Under the pieces are notes generated by a model. It saw only the letters and a program-made list of their open reading frames with translations. It made no database searches and was not told the DNA's origin. This document shows positions 16,765 to 24,907 of a DNA stretch of 64,000 nt, piece by piece; position 1 is the first letter of the stretch, and the number at the start of each line of letters is the position of its first letter. Source of the stretch: Elusimicrobiaceae bacterium (GTDB lineage Bacteria; Elusimicrobiota; Elusimicrobia; Elusimicrobiales; Elusimicrobiaceae); the NCBI GenBank assembly GCA_017475405.1, contig JAFVFN010000002.1, forward strand, positions 1-64,000, read 5' to 3'. A program made the position numbers and the translations under genes.

Positions 16765-17721
16765 ATGAAAAAAGCAAAAAATCCGTCAAAATCTGTATTA
16801 TTTCACTCCGGCAAACTATTCCTTATAGAAAACACCCAAAAAGGACGTGAAGAATGGTATTTGGCGCGGTTCCTAGAAAGTGAACAAGGAAAGCAATGGA
16901 TTAGAAAATATCACATAGATGTAGATTCAAAAATATTATCAGAAAGCCCTGATTTTATCTTTACAACCCAAAATGGTAAAAAGGTAGGTCTAGAGCTTAC
17001 TCAATTTGTCTTAAAAAATACTACGAATAAGAAAAAAAGCCACGCTGAAAATATACAGGCTCTATATCGCGTCGGAGTAAAAGTAGTTGAATATTTTCAA
17101 CAAACACATAATATACCACTTTCTCTGCTCCTCGAATATTATGATAAACGAAAGAATTATTCCACAAAAGAAGAATACCTAGCATATTGTTACAACCCGA
17201 CAACACCTATTCTTGATGTCAACTATAATAAATTAAAAGATTTAATCATTCAACGAATTGAACGTGTAGGTATTCCGACTTGGGGTGTAAATAAAGAGTG
17301 GATTAGTCTAGGAGAGCACTCTTTTATAGTTACCTTTGATAGATTCTACGATCCCTATACAAATGTTCGAGTTAATAGTATCGGGTTAAGCATAGGAGAT
17401 CCTTTTATTGAATTACAACAAGAAATAGATAAAAAAAATCATAAGTATACTTCTTATCTCAAACAATGTGATGAATGCCATTTGTTAATTATCAGTGAGG
17501 GCAGCGAGACGGGGAACTGTGTAAATTTTTCTAAAAAGATAGCAGAAAAGAGATTTAAGTCTTTTTTCCCTATGGTTTATTTAATGGATTTTGGCGAATT
17601 CAGCAAGTTATATATTCGATCGCTTCACATTAAACGCATGTACTTTCTACGATTAATCTTAACCCGGATGATACTCTTTTTTCGAAAACTCATTAGACCG
17701 CTTTTAAACCTGAATTTATAA
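16765..17721 (+). CDS. Unknown protein, possible nuclease-like fold (accessory island)
   Basis: 318 residues, not recognised. The segment SPDFIFTTQNGKKVGLELTQF (about residues 60-80) has a PD-x10-13-ELT arrangement resembling the core of PD-(D/E)XK nucleases, with Thr where the Lys would be. The C-terminus ends in a basic, hydrophobic stretch (RMYFLRLILTRMILFFRKLI) that might be a membrane anchor. Start ATG 16765 is preferred over TTG 16750, because a TATAGT (16753-16758) lies exactly 6 nt before it, the leaderless pattern. AT-rich like its neighbours. Probably a defence-island gene; function unproven. Confidence 0.55.
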   Translation: MKKAKNPSKSVLFHSGKLFLIENTQKGREEWYLARFLESEQGKQWIRKYHIDVDSKILSESPDFIFTTQNGKKVGLELTQFVLKNTTNKKKSHAENIQALYRVGVKVVEYFQQTHNIPLSLLLEYYDKRKNYSTKEEYLAYCYNPTTPILDVNYNKLKDLIIQRIERVGIPTWGVNKEWISLGEHSFIVTFDRFYDPYTNVRVNSIGLSIGDPFIELQQEIDKKNHKYTSYLKQCDECHLLIISEGSETGNCVNFSKKIAEKRFKSFFPMVYLMDFGEFSKLYIRSLHIKRMYFLRLILTRMILFFRKLIRPLLNLNL

Positions 17722-17839
17722 GTTGAAGATTCATATGTGTGAGTAGTTTATGCATTGTAAAAAAATATCATCTTGTTGTATAATTATTTAATATTATTAA
17801 ATAATAAATAATATACATTATTATATATTGAGAGTTAAA

Positions 17840-18865
17840 ATGGAACCAAAAATATTGTTGTATGACGATGTTATTAAAAATACAGAAGGAAAGGATCGGA
17901 TTCTATTGTTAGGAAATGGGTTTAGTATGGCCTACGATAATAAACGCTTCTCTTATACTAGTCTATTATCGAGTGCTATAGAAACTGGGATTATTAAAAG
18001 AAATAGTGCTCTCCATGAAGCATTTATTTTGTTCAAAACCGAAGATTTTGAAACAATTATTAAAGCATTAGAAAATGCAGAACGTATCTTACAAGCATAC
18101 AATTATAAAAGTATTGCGGAAATCAAAAAAGATGCCGGCGATCTTAAAACTTATTTGGTAAAGGTCATAACAAATAACCACCCGGACAAATGTACAGATG
18201 TATCAAATAAAGAATACTTAGCGGCCATTAAATTTATTTCTCAATATAACCGTATTTTTACATTAAATTATGACTTATTATTATATTGGACTACTATGAA
18301 GTATAAGGAATTGGTAGAAACTAAAAAAATTAAAGAAACATTAGACATATCTGATGGTTTTGCAAGTATAGACAAGAACGAGGAATATGTAAGATTTGTT
18401 TCAGAGCCAAATATTTTGTATTTACATGGCGGCCTTCACATTTTTGACAAAGGAGATTCTATTGTAAAAAACACATATTCTCGTACTGATATTCCTCTCA
18501 AGGAGCAAACTTTATCAAATTTAAAAAAGAATATTTATCCTGTATTTATATCCGAAGGAACTAGCGAACAAAAACTATACAAGGTTATGCACAACGCGTA
18601 TTTAAATGTTTGCTATCGCAGATTGGAGAAATTAAGCAAAACAAAACCTTTGATAATATTTGGAAGTAAACTCACAAGCGGAGATGAGCATATACGAGAT
18701 GCGATAATGGGAAGCAATTGTGAAACTATTTATTTTCCTGTCGCTTCAAAAAAGCAATTAAAAGAAAAAGGAGCGGCGGAGTTTTTACATGCCGCAGAGC
18801 ACGCCAAAAAACCTAAAACCGTGTATTTTTACGATTATCGTACGGTTAATGTATGGGGAAAATAA
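17840..18865 (+). CDS. DUF4917 / SIR2-like protein, probable defence effector
   Basis: The sequence DRILLLGNGFSMAYDNKRF (about residues 20-40), then FTLNYDLLLYW and NILYLHGGLHIF, are the SIR2-like Rossmann motifs (GxGxS/D, NxD, HG) seen in DUF4917 and related SIR2_2 proteins. The late IIFGSKLTSGDEHIRDAI fits the family's C-terminal motif. Members occur in anti-phage loci, where SIR2 domains deplete NAD+; that activity is inferred. Start ATG 17840 with GAGAG upstream is preferred to TTG 17828. The next gene follows after about 57 nt and may be its partner. Confidence 0.7.
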   Translation: MEPKILLYDDVIKNTEGKDRILLLGNGFSMAYDNKRFSYTSLLSSAIETGIIKRNSALHEAFILFKTEDFETIIKALENAERILQAYNYKSIAEIKKDAGDLKTYLVKVITNNHPDKCTDVSNKEYLAAIKFISQYNRIFTLNYDLLLYWTTMKYKELVETKKIKETLDISDGFASIDKNEEYVRFVSEPNILYLHGGLHIFDKGDSIVKNTYSRTDIPLKEQTLSNLKKNIYPVFISEGTSEQKLYKVMHNAYLNVCYRRLEKLSKTKPLIIFGSKLTSGDEHIRDAIMGSNCETIYFPVASKKQLKEKGAAEFLHAAEHAKKPKTVYFYDYRTVNVWGK

Positions 18866-18922
18866 TCTTTTAACTTGGTCGATTTGTTTGCTTGGCTAAA
18901 TATTTTAATACGAGGAATAGAT

Positions 18923-19702
18923 GTGAATCATATTGAGGAAATTAGAGAAATTGATGAAAATTTTTTTGAGTTAGTAAAAGAGAATACAAATAATGTGGTT
19001 GAACAAATTTGGCAATCGCATATGTCTTTGACATCCTTTGAACTAATGAATTCAGTGGCAAAAATAGCCTCACTAAAAGAAGGAATCTTTAGTTTAGCAG
19101 ATGAAAGGAATTTTTACTGTATTAACATATTACACAGAGGTTGTATCGAAGTTTTTTTAAAATCGTTTTATATTTGGTTAATGGCACTACGTACTAATGA
19201 TGATTCTTTTGTCAAGAAATATAGTGAGATTAATGCTATAAATGAATTACATACCGCTTTGTATAAAAAATTAAAAAAATGTGGATCATCGCAAAAAGAG
19301 ATTTATCAACAACTGGGCCAAAACAAGCAATTATTTAAGAAATATAGCTTTAAAGAGTTTGCTAAATTAAGGCAAGAATTTACATTTGGAAATATGTTAG
19401 AGGAATTGTCTGGGGATTTGAGTCAAAAAAACATACCAATCGATTTTCTGCATACTCTTTTATCTAAGTATAGTGAACTATCTTCATTTGTACATGGTGG
19501 CCCAATTGCGGACGTACAAACAACAGAATTTTTTAAGCAACCTGATGACATTAGCGATATAGTAGAAATAAGTGTTTTGATGTTTATGCAATTGTGGAGA
19601 TTGCTAATCATAATACTATTGCAAAAAAGCAAAAATGAACAAATTGTTCAACTCTATAATAATATTGTTAAAGTAATTAAAAAAATATCTTCCCTATCTT
19701 AG
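18923..19702 (+). CDS. DUF5677-like helical protein, partner of the SIR2-like gene
   Basis: 259 residues from GTG 18923, chosen because GAGGA (18912-18916) sits 6 nt upstream; the open frame extends to TTG 18875. Almost entirely helical. Features include LHRGCIEVFLKSFYIWL, a run of Leu/Ile in the last 60 residues (MFMQLWRLLIIILLQ), and SSFVHGG, a Tyr/Phe-x-HG type motif. RG-E...HG patterns are typical of DUF5677/DUF6988-type proteins from defence loci. It sits directly after the SIR2-like gene in the same orientation, so a two-gene module is likely. Biochemical role unknown. Confidence 0.5.
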   Translation: MNHIEEIREIDENFFELVKENTNNVVEQIWQSHMSLTSFELMNSVAKIASLKEGIFSLADERNFYCINILHRGCIEVFLKSFYIWLMALRTNDDSFVKKYSEINAINELHTALYKKLKKCGSSQKEIYQQLGQNKQLFKKYSFKEFAKLRQEFTFGNMLEELSGDLSQKNIPIDFLHTLLSKYSELSSFVHGGPIADVQTTEFFKQPDDISDIVEISVLMFMQLWRLLIIILLQKSKNEQIVQLYNNIVKVIKKISSLS

Positions 19703-19807
19703 TTAAATCTTATAATTGACATTTTCAATGTAATTCTTTTACTTGACTTCTCTCCCTATAAGAAGCGTGAATGTGTGTGTAAAAAACACTTCTTACAGGA
19801 GAGGATT

Positions 19808-20863
19808 ATGAGTGTACACAAAATCAAAAAAGGGACGTACTATTACGCAGATTATTACGATTTCAACGGAGTCAGAAGACGAATCTCACTACAAACCGAA
19901 AACAAACAGGTAGCCCTGCTAAAATATCAAGAGTTTATCCGCCGCAGAAATGCCGTCAAAGAACGTTTTTCCATCAATATCACGTGGCAAGCATTCAAAG
20001 ATAAACTGCTATACCATATGTCCGTGGAAAGATCGCGCAATACCGTTACTCATACTAAGTTGGCTATCCGGTACTTGGAAGAGATAAAAAAGCCACGTTA
20101 TTTGCAGGATGTTACTCCCGAACTCGTCCAAAAGTTCAAAGAACACTTGCTCACAAAAGAGATTGGTAAAAATCATATTAACCATCTAGTACAATGCATA
20201 AAAACCTCCATGCGTATAGGCGAAAAATGGAAATATGTGCCTAAACAGGACTGGTCGCTTGTGTTCGAACTAAAAGTGCCACACGGACGGGTTGTGTTCC
20301 ATACGCCCGAAGAGATAGATAAACTCTTAAAGGCATGTCCGACTGATACCTGGCGGCTTGTGGTACTACTAGGAGCTGATGCCGGACTGCACAGGGGCGA
20401 AATTATGAATCTGCGTTGGCAAGATGTCGATTTTGCTAACAACCAACTGTATATTGCCCCCAATAAGACGGAATATTATCGTTTTGTTCCCATGACCGAG
20501 AGTTTAAGGAGTGGCATAGAACGGGCTAAAATCGGGGCAGAAAGCGAGTTTGTGGTGGATTTCGGATGTACGCGCAATGTAGGCTCTCTGACGGCTTGTT
20601 ACCACAAAATAGCCAAAGCGGCAGGCGTGGATAGTTTCCTGCATAAATTACGCCATACCTTTGCCAGCCAACTCGTGCAAAATGGCGTGGAACTCTATAC
20701 AGTATGCAAGTTACTGGGCCACCGGACCATCCAAATGACCGAGATATACGCGCATTTAGCCCCTGCTCATTTACACAAGGCGGTTATGAATCTGCCCAAG
20801 CGTGGAATGACATTAGTGGGAGTAGAAGAAAAAGACGGTCTGCGAGCCAAACAAAGCATGTAA
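19808..20863 (+). CDS. Tyrosine recombinase / integrase
   Basis: 351 residues. An N-terminal arm-binding domain (KKGTYYYADYYDFNGVRRRI) is followed by a SAM-like core-binding domain and a catalytic domain. The catalytic residues are complete: Arg in GLHRGEIMNLRW (about 196), HKLRH (about 278-282), GHRTIQMTEIYAH with the second His and the nucleophile Tyr (about 314). The start is ATG 19808 with CAGGAGAGG upstream; an earlier GTG (19775) is unlikely. A hairpin-like TAAGAAG...CTTCTTA lies in the leader (about 19759-19795). It could mobilise the surrounding island or act as a site-specific inverter; no att site is recognised beyond the flanking composite repeats. Confidence 0.92.
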   Translation: MSVHKIKKGTYYYADYYDFNGVRRRISLQTENKQVALLKYQEFIRRRNAVKERFSINITWQAFKDKLLYHMSVERSRNTVTHTKLAIRYLEEIKKPRYLQDVTPELVQKFKEHLLTKEIGKNHINHLVQCIKTSMRIGEKWKYVPKQDWSLVFELKVPHGRVVFHTPEEIDKLLKACPTDTWRLVVLLGADAGLHRGEIMNLRWQDVDFANNQLYIAPNKTEYYRFVPMTESLRSGIERAKIGAESEFVVDFGCTRNVGSLTACYHKIAKAAGVDSFLHKLRHTFASQLVQNGVELYTVCKLLGHRTIQMTEIYAHLAPAHLHKAVMNLPKRGMTLVGVEEKDGLRAKQSM

Positions 20864-20911
20864 ACAAATTGGCTTGGATTTTGGGGATTTGATGAAGAAA
20901 TAGACAATAAA

Positions 20912-21128
20912 AATGTTAAGATTTGTAAAAACCTATCTTAGACAATAAATAAACAGAAATGTTAAGATTATCACTAAAAAATGTTAAGATAAAAATTCCC
21001 GAACGGGAAGATTTTTCCAAATTTCTGCCATTTCTCTTAAAATATTCCCGAGCGGGAAAAAACTTGACAAAATCTCACTAAATTATGTTAAAATTTACCT
21101 ATCGGGAATAATTTTTACTGAACGGGAA
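20912..21128 (+). promoter_or_regulatory. hipBA promoter with operator array
   Basis: Non-coding segment between the recombinase and hipB. It has two near-identical palindromes, TTCCCGAACGGGAA (20996-21009) and TTCCCGAGCGGGAA (21045-21058), and further CGGGAA half-sites at 21103-21108 and 21123-21128. TTGACA (21064-21069) with a TAAAAT-like -10 (21089-21094) lies between operators. A second word, ATGTTAAGAT or a close form, recurs at about 20912, 20959, 20980 and 21085. HipB-type repressors bind palindromes upstream of their own operon, so autoregulation is expected. Confidence 0.75.
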
Positions 21129-21132
21129 AACT

Positions 21133-21336
21133 ATGATTATTAAAAATTCAAAAGATATGGGACATATGGTCCGCAATACACGCAAGGATAAAAAAATCAC
21201 GCAAGCACAACTCGCCGCCGCCGCAGGAGTCGGAGTTCGGTTTATTGTGGATTTGGAATCCGGCAAAGAAACTATTGCTCTTAATAAAGCACTTAAAGTA
21301 TTAACCGTATTGGGATTAGAAACGGAGGTCAAGTAA
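21133..21336 (+). CDS. hipB: HipB-like antitoxin / repressor
   Basis: 67-residue Xre-type HTH protein: GHMVRNTRKDKKITQAQLAA, AAGVGVRFIVDLESGKE, NKALKVLTVLGLETEV. This is the standard HipB layout: helix-turn-helix plus short C-terminal strand. The stop is 1 nt before the hipA ATG. It is expected to neutralise HipA and repress the operon through the palindromes upstream. Confidence 0.9.
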   Translation: MIIKNSKDMGHMVRNTRKDKKITQAQLAAAAGVGVRFIVDLESGKETIALNKALKVLTVLGLETEVK

Positions 21337-21337
21337 C

Positions 21338-22588
21338 ATGTCCGAGAAACAACTCTCCGTTCGATTATACGGGAACCCTATTGGCGTTTTGAAACAGGAT
21401 GAGGCTGGAAAGATTTCTTTTTCTTATAATCCGGATGCTAGTTTTGCCATTTCTCATAGTTTGCCGTTACAAACAAAACCGTTTGAAGAAAAACAATGCC
21501 TTCCGTTCTTTAATGGGTTACTTCCCGAAAATGAAGAAACCCGTAAAACATTGGCGTCTATGTTTCGCATTAGTGCTACGAATGATTTTTCACTCTTAGA
21601 AGCTATCGGCGGGGATTGTGCGGGGGCATTGTCTTTTGTCCCTATGGATACGCCCATAACACCTCAAGAGTTTTTGAAATTAGATGGAAGTTCCTTGACG
21701 GAAGAAGGATGGCTTAAATATGTGCAATCTCTACCGAAACGTCCATTGGGCAATTCACCGGATAATGCGCGAAGGTTATCTTTGGCAGGTGCACAGGATA
21801 AAACGTCTGTCACCCTACTCAATGGTCAGATGTTGCTTCCCAAAGCCGGAACTCCCTCTACCCATATTTTGAAAACCCCTATTCAACATATTGACTATTC
21901 CGTGTTGAACGAATTCTTGTGTATGAATGTGGCCAAGCAACTTGAGTTAGATGTGGCCGCTTGTACCATGTACACCCTAAAAGATATGCGTGTGTTGCTT
22001 GTAAAACGCTACGACCGTATGTTAAAAGCAGATGCGGTTAAACGATTACATCAAGAAGATTTTTGTCAGGCATTGGCTGTTTTAAGTAAAAATAAATACC
22101 AATCCGAAGGCGGCCCTAATTTTGCCACCGTTTTTAAGTTACTTTTTATAACAGATAATCCAGTAACAGCGAGGCTAGAGTTGGCCAGACGGGTTATGTT
22201 TAATTTCTTGATCGGCAATAATGACGCCCATGCCAAAAATTCCTCGTTATTGTACACGGGAATCAAACCCGTGCTTGCTCCGGCTTATGATTTATTATCT
22301 ACTGCTATCTATCCGGAACTGACCACTAAAATGGCCATGTATATCGGATCTTCCAAAGCGGCAGAATGGGTCAACGTAAAGGACTGGCAGTTATTTTGCC
22401 AAGAGACGGACTTGTCGTTCGCTTGGTTTAAAAAAGAGTTTATCCGTATGGCGAACGCGCTGCCGGACCAATTACAAACGGTTATTCGTAATTCCAACCT
22501 AACAAAAGACGAAGCCGTGTGGGCCAATAATCTGTTAGCTATTTGTGCCAAAAACGCTAAAGAATTGATACGACGGCTTGAAATTTAG
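21338..22588 (+). CDS. hipA: HipA-like toxin kinase
   Basis: 416-residue HipA family Ser/Thr kinase. The N-subdomain has LSVRLYGNPIGVL and PFFNGLLPENEETRKTLA; the nucleotide loop is LAGAQDKTSV (about residue 150). The catalytic loop FLIGNNDAHAKNSSLL (about 288-303) carries the expected Asn-Asp-x-His-x-Lys-Asn, followed by LAPAYDLLST as the metal-binding Asp. HipA toxins phosphorylate tRNA synthetases and induce growth arrest. The pair is at the right end of the accessory island, consistent with island maintenance. Confidence 0.92.
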   Translation: MSEKQLSVRLYGNPIGVLKQDEAGKISFSYNPDASFAISHSLPLQTKPFEEKQCLPFFNGLLPENEETRKTLASMFRISATNDFSLLEAIGGDCAGALSFVPMDTPITPQEFLKLDGSSLTEEGWLKYVQSLPKRPLGNSPDNARRLSLAGAQDKTSVTLLNGQMLLPKAGTPSTHILKTPIQHIDYSVLNEFLCMNVAKQLELDVAACTMYTLKDMRVLLVKRYDRMLKADAVKRLHQEDFCQALAVLSKNKYQSEGGPNFATVFKLLFITDNPVTARLELARRVMFNFLIGNNDAHAKNSSLLYTGIKPVLAPAYDLLSTAIYPELTTKMAMYIGSSKAAEWVNVKDWQLFCQETDLSFAWFKKEFIRMANALPDQLQTVIRNSNLTKDEAVWANNLLAICAKNAKELIRRLEI

Positions 22589-22786
22589 GTCCTTGCCTTA
22601 TTTTTTATGTCCTTAAGTGCGCTACTATGGGCACTCATCTTCCGTAGAGAGTAGTCCAGCTGTTTTCGAAAAATATATCAAAAAATACTTAAATTTTCAG
22701 TATTTTTTTGCATAAGAATAAAGGGGGTATGAATAGGACATTTCCGTCGTGGATACAGATCGGTGATTTTTTCGCAAAGTTAAGCA

Positions 22787-22804
22787 AGTTTACTATAGTA
22801 AACT
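22787..22804. promoter_or_regulatory. 18-bp perfect palindrome
   Basis: AGTTTACTATAGTAAACT, in the non-coding interval 22589-22967 after hipA. The rest of that interval holds an AT-rich run, the 101-bp composite repeat and the terminator of the leftward hydrolase; no gene is seen. Confidence 0.5.
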
Positions 22805-22815
22805 ATGACGAAGCT

Positions 22816-22916
22816 GGACAGAGGGTGGACACTATAACTCGAAAACTTCTATGCTCTGTTTAGTTTTCACAGTACATTTTTATAGTGCCCTTTTTTACAT
22901 ACTTTTGGGCATAATA
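22816..22916 (+). repeat. 101-bp composite repeat, right copy
   Basis: Begins GGACAGAGGGTGGACACTAT and ends with an imperfect version of the 35-bp inverted repeat (TATAGTGCCC...GGGCATAATA). Same length and orientation as 12453-12553; interior diverged. Confidence 0.5.
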
Positions 22917-22918
22917 AA

Positions 22919-22947
22919 ATCGCCCTCAAACTGGTAGAGGGCGGTCT
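22919..22947 (-). terminator. Dispersed hairpin terminator, copy 1
   Basis: CGCCCTC / GAGGGCG stem with a short loop, just 3' of the leftward hydrolase gene. One of six relatives of the form CCGCCCTCT-N~9-AAAGGGCGG found between 22.9 and 37.9 kb. Confidence 0.7.
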
Positions 22948-22967
22948 TATATCTAATTATTATTTTT

Positions 22968-23984
22968 TTATTTTAAGTTTGTTTTAAAGAAGTTCTCTAT
23001 CTTGTCAAACGGAATCACATCCGCTTTGTAGTACAAGTCTGTGTGGTTAGCCCCTGGGATAATGTAGAGTTCCTTGTTATTTCCTTTTAGTTTCTTAAAC
23101 GCATCTTCCCCAAAGTATCTACTATGAGCTTTTTCTCCATGTACGATAAGTACTGCACTTTGTATTTCCGAACTGCGTGCTAAAATGGGCATATTGATAA
23201 GCGAGAGTGACGATGTGGTAGTCCATTGTCCGTTGGAATTAATAGACCGTTTATGGAAACCGAGCGGTGTTTTATAATAATTCCAATAATCCCGTACAAA
23301 CTGCGGTTCTTGTCCAGTTAGTTTTTCCGGTAACCCTTGTGCGCGAGCATACGAGCCATTTTTAGCATCTTGTGTACGTTGGGTGTTTAGCTGTTTAAGC
23401 ATCTCATATCTGCCCTTTTCGTCCACGGCATCATTGTATCCGTTTGCACTTACACGTGTTATATCGTACATGGTAGAAGCCACCGTAGCTTTAATTCTTG
23501 TATCCATAGCGGCTACGTTTAAAGCAAATCCACCAAAGCCACAGATACCGATTACTCCTATCTTGTTTTCATCCACATTGGGTAGCGTGGTTAAATAATC
23601 TACTGCGGCACTAAAATCTTCCGTATTGATATCCGGCGAGGCCACATCACGCGGCGTTCCCGAGGATTCCCCTGTATAAGACGGGTCAAAAGCTATGGCA
23701 ATAAACCCGCGTTCGGCCAGGGTTTGAGCATAAAGGCCACTGCTCTGTTCTTTTACCGCCCCAAAAGGCCCACTAACCGCAATAGCCGGAAGATTAGCGT
23801 CTTTTGCCATACCTCTAGGTGTATACAGGTCTGCGGCAAGTTTAATCCCATAGCGATTCTTAAAATGTACTTTCTTGACGCTCACCTTATCGCTCTTTGC
23901 GAAAACTTTATCCCAACTTTTTGCCGTAGCCATACTAAATCCTCCCAGTAAAATAATTCCTAGCAATAGTAGTTTTTTGTTCAT
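22968..23984 (-). CDS. Exported alpha/beta hydrolase, dienelactone-hydrolase-like
   Basis: Signal peptide MNKKLLLLGIILLGGFSMATA, then an alpha/beta hydrolase of about 317 residues. The start of the core is IKLAADLYTPRGM; the nucleophile elbow is GVIGICGFGG with Cys instead of Ser; the end has PGANHTDLYY with the catalytic His and the acid probably in VLIVHGEKAHSR. Cys nucleophiles occur in dienelactone hydrolases, and similar exported proteins are often annotated as such. Substrate unknown. RBS AGGAGG. Single-gene unit closed by a dispersed hairpin terminator. Confidence 0.82.
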   Translation of the reverse strand: MNKKLLLLGIILLGGFSMATAKSWDKVFAKSDKVSVKKVHFKNRYGIKLAADLYTPRGMAKDANLPAIAVSGPFGAVKEQSSGLYAQTLAERGFIAIAFDPSYTGESSGTPRDVASPDINTEDFSAAVDYLTTLPNVDENKIGVIGICGFGGFALNVAAMDTRIKATVASTMYDITRVSANGYNDAVDEKGRYEMLKQLNTQRTQDAKNGSYARAQGLPEKLTGQEPQFVRDYWNYYKTPLGFHKRSINSNGQWTTTSSLSLINMPILARSSEIQSAVLIVHGEKAHSRYFGEDAFKKLKGNNKELYIIPGANHTDLYYKADVIPFDKIENFFKTNLK

Positions 23985-24034
23985 AAGCCCTCCTAAATAT
24001 ATTGTACCAGTTAGAGTGGACTTTAAGTCAAGAA

Positions 24035-24067
24035 AAACCGCCCCTAGAGTCAGTGCCTAGGAGCGGT
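24035..24067. terminator. Dispersed hairpin terminator, copy 2
   Basis: ACCGCCCCTAG...CTAGGAGCGGT hairpin, a variant of the family, between the hydrolase start and the end of the small glycyl-radical gene (it is 3' of the latter). Confidence 0.6.
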
Positions 24068-24091
24068 GAGCAAGACATAACTTCTAGTTCG

Positions 24092-24259
24092 CTAGATTAC
24101 TTGATAGGTTTTGCGCTGGGCATATTCTTCTTTTTTGCCCTTGTTCCAATTTTGAACAGGGCGCAAGTATCCTACCACACGGGAATATACCTCACACGGA
24201 GTCCCTTTAACTTCTTGTATTTCCTGCTTGAGTTGGTTTAATTGTTCTTGTGTAGACAT
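24092..24259 (-). CDS. Stand-alone NrdD-type glycyl-radical domain peptide
   Basis: A 55-residue gene from ATG 24259 with GGGAGAG upstream. MSTQEQLNQLKQEIQEVKGT is followed by PCEVYSRVVGYLRPVQNWNK and GKKEEYAQRKTYQVI. The second half matches the extreme C-terminus of anaerobic (class III) ribonucleotide reductase NrdD: EVYSRVxGYLRP, then WNxGKxxEF-xR-Y. That includes the Gly of the RVxGY motif that carries the radical in NrdD. Only one of the NrdD zinc-site cysteines is left. Small NrdD-tail proteins occur in other anaerobes; whether this one repairs or complements NrdD, as GrcA does for pyruvate formate-lyase, is inference. Confidence 0.75.
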   Translation of the reverse strand: MSTQEQLNQLKQEIQEVKGTPCEVYSRVVGYLRPVQNWNKGKKEEYAQRKTYQVI

Positions 24260-24280
24260 ATAATCTCTCCCAAATTAAAT

Positions 24281-24907
24281 TTAAAATCCGTAACGGGTTC
24301 GTTCTGTTTGTACATCTGTAGGTAAACTATGCCCTGAATAAAGCATGGTTTGTGGCGGTAAAGACAGTATCTGCCGGATACTTTGCGCAAGTTGGCGTTC
24401 GTTTCCACCCGGAAAGTCTGTGCGCCCTATGCTGCCTTTAAAAATGGTATCTCCCACAAAAGCCACATGATTTTCTGTATCATACAGTACCGAAGAATCC
24501 GTTGTATGCCCTGGGGTATGTAGCCATGTTAATTGAAAAGACGGGTTAACAGACAAGGCAGTAGTATTTCCATCATCTGTATAGGTGGCGTGCGTAAGCA
24601 CGATGTCTGCCCCGCAAAACCGGGACAAGTTATAGTCGGGGTTTTCCAAATATACTTTCCCGTTGGGGTGGATAAGATAGGGTATTTCCCAACGGTTAGA
24701 TAACGCTTCTACCGCCTCGGTATGGTCAAAATGCCCGTGTGTTAGCAAAATCTTTTCAATCGTCCACCCTTGCGTTTGAACGTAACTGGCCAATTTTTCC
24801 GGTTCAGCTCCCGGATCAATTAAAAAGCCATGTTTGCTACTCTCATCCACGTAAAAGTAGGCATTGGTTTGAAATACTCCCTGTACAGGTAGGCGTTGGA
24901 GAATCAT
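24281..24907 (-). CDS. Metallo-beta-lactamase-fold hydrolase (glyoxalase II-like)
   Basis: 208 residues. Metal ligands are all visible: THGHFDH (residues 56-62), HTPGHTTDSS, FVGDTIFKGSIGRTD and YSGHSLPT. Such small MBL proteins hydrolyse thioesters such as hydroxyacylglutathione analogues, or persulfides. The start is ATG 24907, which overlaps the stop of the upstream DsbA-family gene as ATGA, so the two are translationally coupled. The earlier GTG in this frame lies inside the upstream gene. Confidence 0.88.
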   Translation of the reverse strand: MILQRLPVQGVFQTNAYFYVDESSKHGFLIDPGAEPEKLASYVQTQGWTIEKILLTHGHFDHTEAVEALSNRWEIPYLIHPNGKVYLENPDYNLSRFCGADIVLTHATYTDDGNTTALSVNPSFQLTWLHTPGHTTDSSVLYDTENHVAFVGDTIFKGSIGRTDFPGGNERQLAQSIRQILSLPPQTMLYSGHSLPTDVQTERTRYGF

